A stretch of 6,442 nt of DNA from Pirellulales bacterium (lineage in GTDB: Bacteria; Planctomycetota; Planctomycetia; Pirellulales; JALHPA01): contig JALHPA010000068.1 in assembly GCA_022842745.1 (NCBI GenBank), forward strand, positions 1 to 6,442, given 5' to 3'. How positions within the stretch are numbered: the stretch's first letter is position 1; each line of letters opens with the position of its first letter. The notes beneath the pieces were generated by a model. The model was not told where the DNA came from. It did no database searches and was given only the letters and a program-made list of their open reading frames with translations. Positions 5,951 to 6,442 of this stretch are shown piece by piece. The translations under genes and the position numbers were made by a program.

Positions 5951-6442
5951 ATGGAACAGAGAGGCGATAATAACCCGTCCTTGGGATGGGGACGAGTTGA
6001 ATCTATTAAGAGAATGTACTGGACGGTTAGAGGTCTTCGCGGTGCTGATTCAGCAATCGCGAAGGACTACTTGATGAGCGCAATCCGTACGGGCGGTTTC
6101 TACAATCGGGCGGTAATCTCGGGCGACTTCTTTTTCGGAAATTTCGGCGATCTTGTCGCGGGAGAGATCGCGTGCCGCGTACTGGGATCGAGGTGTATGA
6201 AAATCGCCAATGCTAGCGCCGCGCCATTTGCCAAGTGCCTTCTGGTCGGCTTTGGAGGATTGATCCGCGAGCCGTCATCTAAGGGGGGGGCTCACGTCAA
6301 GATGAGTGGCCCACTGCGCTCGTATCGAGAGAGTTGCTCGCCGATCACTCCTTCAGGAGTGGTATCAGTAGGACTTAACTTGGATTTAGATTGGGAGGCA
6401 CCTGATGAGTTTTACGCAGCCGTCCGTGATGACATGAGCGCG
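5951..6442 (+). CDS. Probable polysaccharide pyruvyl transferase, N-terminal part (3'-truncated by window edge)
   Basis: An open frame of 164 codons runs from ATG 5951 to the window end without a stop. After about 50 hydrophilic residues comes a strand and glycine-rich turn, AVISGDFFFGNFGDLVAGE (54-72). Its N-[FWLI]-GD motif at 64-67 is the hallmark of the polysaccharide pyruvyl transferase family (PF04230, CsaB/WcaK-like). It is followed by CLLVGFGGLI (96-105), matching the family's LVxGGGxL strand, and GVVSVGLNLD (136-145), matching its GVGVN-type strand. Such enzymes transfer pyruvate from phosphoenolpyruvate to a sugar as a ketal, adding negative charge to surface glycans, or act as related cytoplasmic transferases. 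The second Gly of the usual GGGG is Phe here (GFGG). The start could instead be TTG 5945. A run of eight G at 6283-6290 lies inside the frame. The gene follows the acyltransferase by about 110 bp. The family call rests on short motifs and the C-terminal half is missing. Confidence 0.55.
   Translation, partial: MEQRGDNNPSLGWGRVESIKRMYWTVRGLRGADSAIAKDYLMSAIRTGGFYNRAVISGDFFFGNFGDLVAGEIACRVLGSRCMKIANASAAPFAKCLLVGFGGLIREPSSKGGAHVKMSGPLRSYRESCSPITPSGVVSVGLNLDLDWEAPDEFYAAVRDDMSA

Noticed and set aside
1..6442. CRISPR array, tRNA/rRNA genes or transposase
   Set aside because: No regularly spaced repeats, no tRNA-like cloverleaf and no transposase-like reading frame were seen.

Overview
The window reads as part of a surface-polysaccharide export and modification locus, with every supported gene on the + strand. 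It begins inside one gene and ends inside another. The G+C-rich left part, the long Ala/Ser-rich linkers, the exosortase-associated style of glycosyltransferase and ligase, and the style of the ABC-transporter proteins together suggest a planctomycete-like Gram-negative bacterium. That placement is an inference from remembered family resemblance; no rRNA or other marker gene is present.

Layout: (1) 2-673, the C-terminal part of a GT4-type glycosyltransferase. (2) 670-1665, an ABC-2 polysaccharide export permease (Wzm type) whose ATG overlaps the previous stop codon. (3) A compact perfect inverted repeat at 1672-1689. (4) About 1724-3007, a polytopic O-antigen ligase-like protein, probably starting at TTG. 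(5) 3023-4495, the partner ATPase (Wzt type), with a full nucleotide-binding domain, an unusual insertion of about 70 residues before Walker A that carries a large DNA palindrome, and a C-terminal sugar-binding-type domain. (6) A gene-free gap of about 170 bp. (7) 4668-5840, an acyltransferase-3 membrane O-acyltransferase. (8) A gap of about 110 bp. (9) 5951 to the window end, the N-terminal part of a probable polysaccharide pyruvyl transferase.

How the genes may work together (inference): the glycosyltransferase contributes to glycan assembly on a lipid carrier, Wzm/Wzt exports the glycan, the ligase attaches it to its acceptor on the periplasmic side, and the acyltransferase and pyruvyl transferase add non-sugar decorations. 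The ligase lies between the two transporter genes, which are normally adjacent.

The most notable signal is a change in base composition inside the wzt-like gene. Hand counts give about 63% G+C over 3421-3780 and about 50% over 3781-4260. The lower value continues through the sampled parts of the acyltransferase gene. The left side holds the generic transport machinery and the right side holds the glycan-recognition domain and decorating enzymes, so this looks like a cassette boundary where the glycan-specific part of the locus was exchanged. I found no RNA gene, CRISPR array, transposase or convincing terminator.
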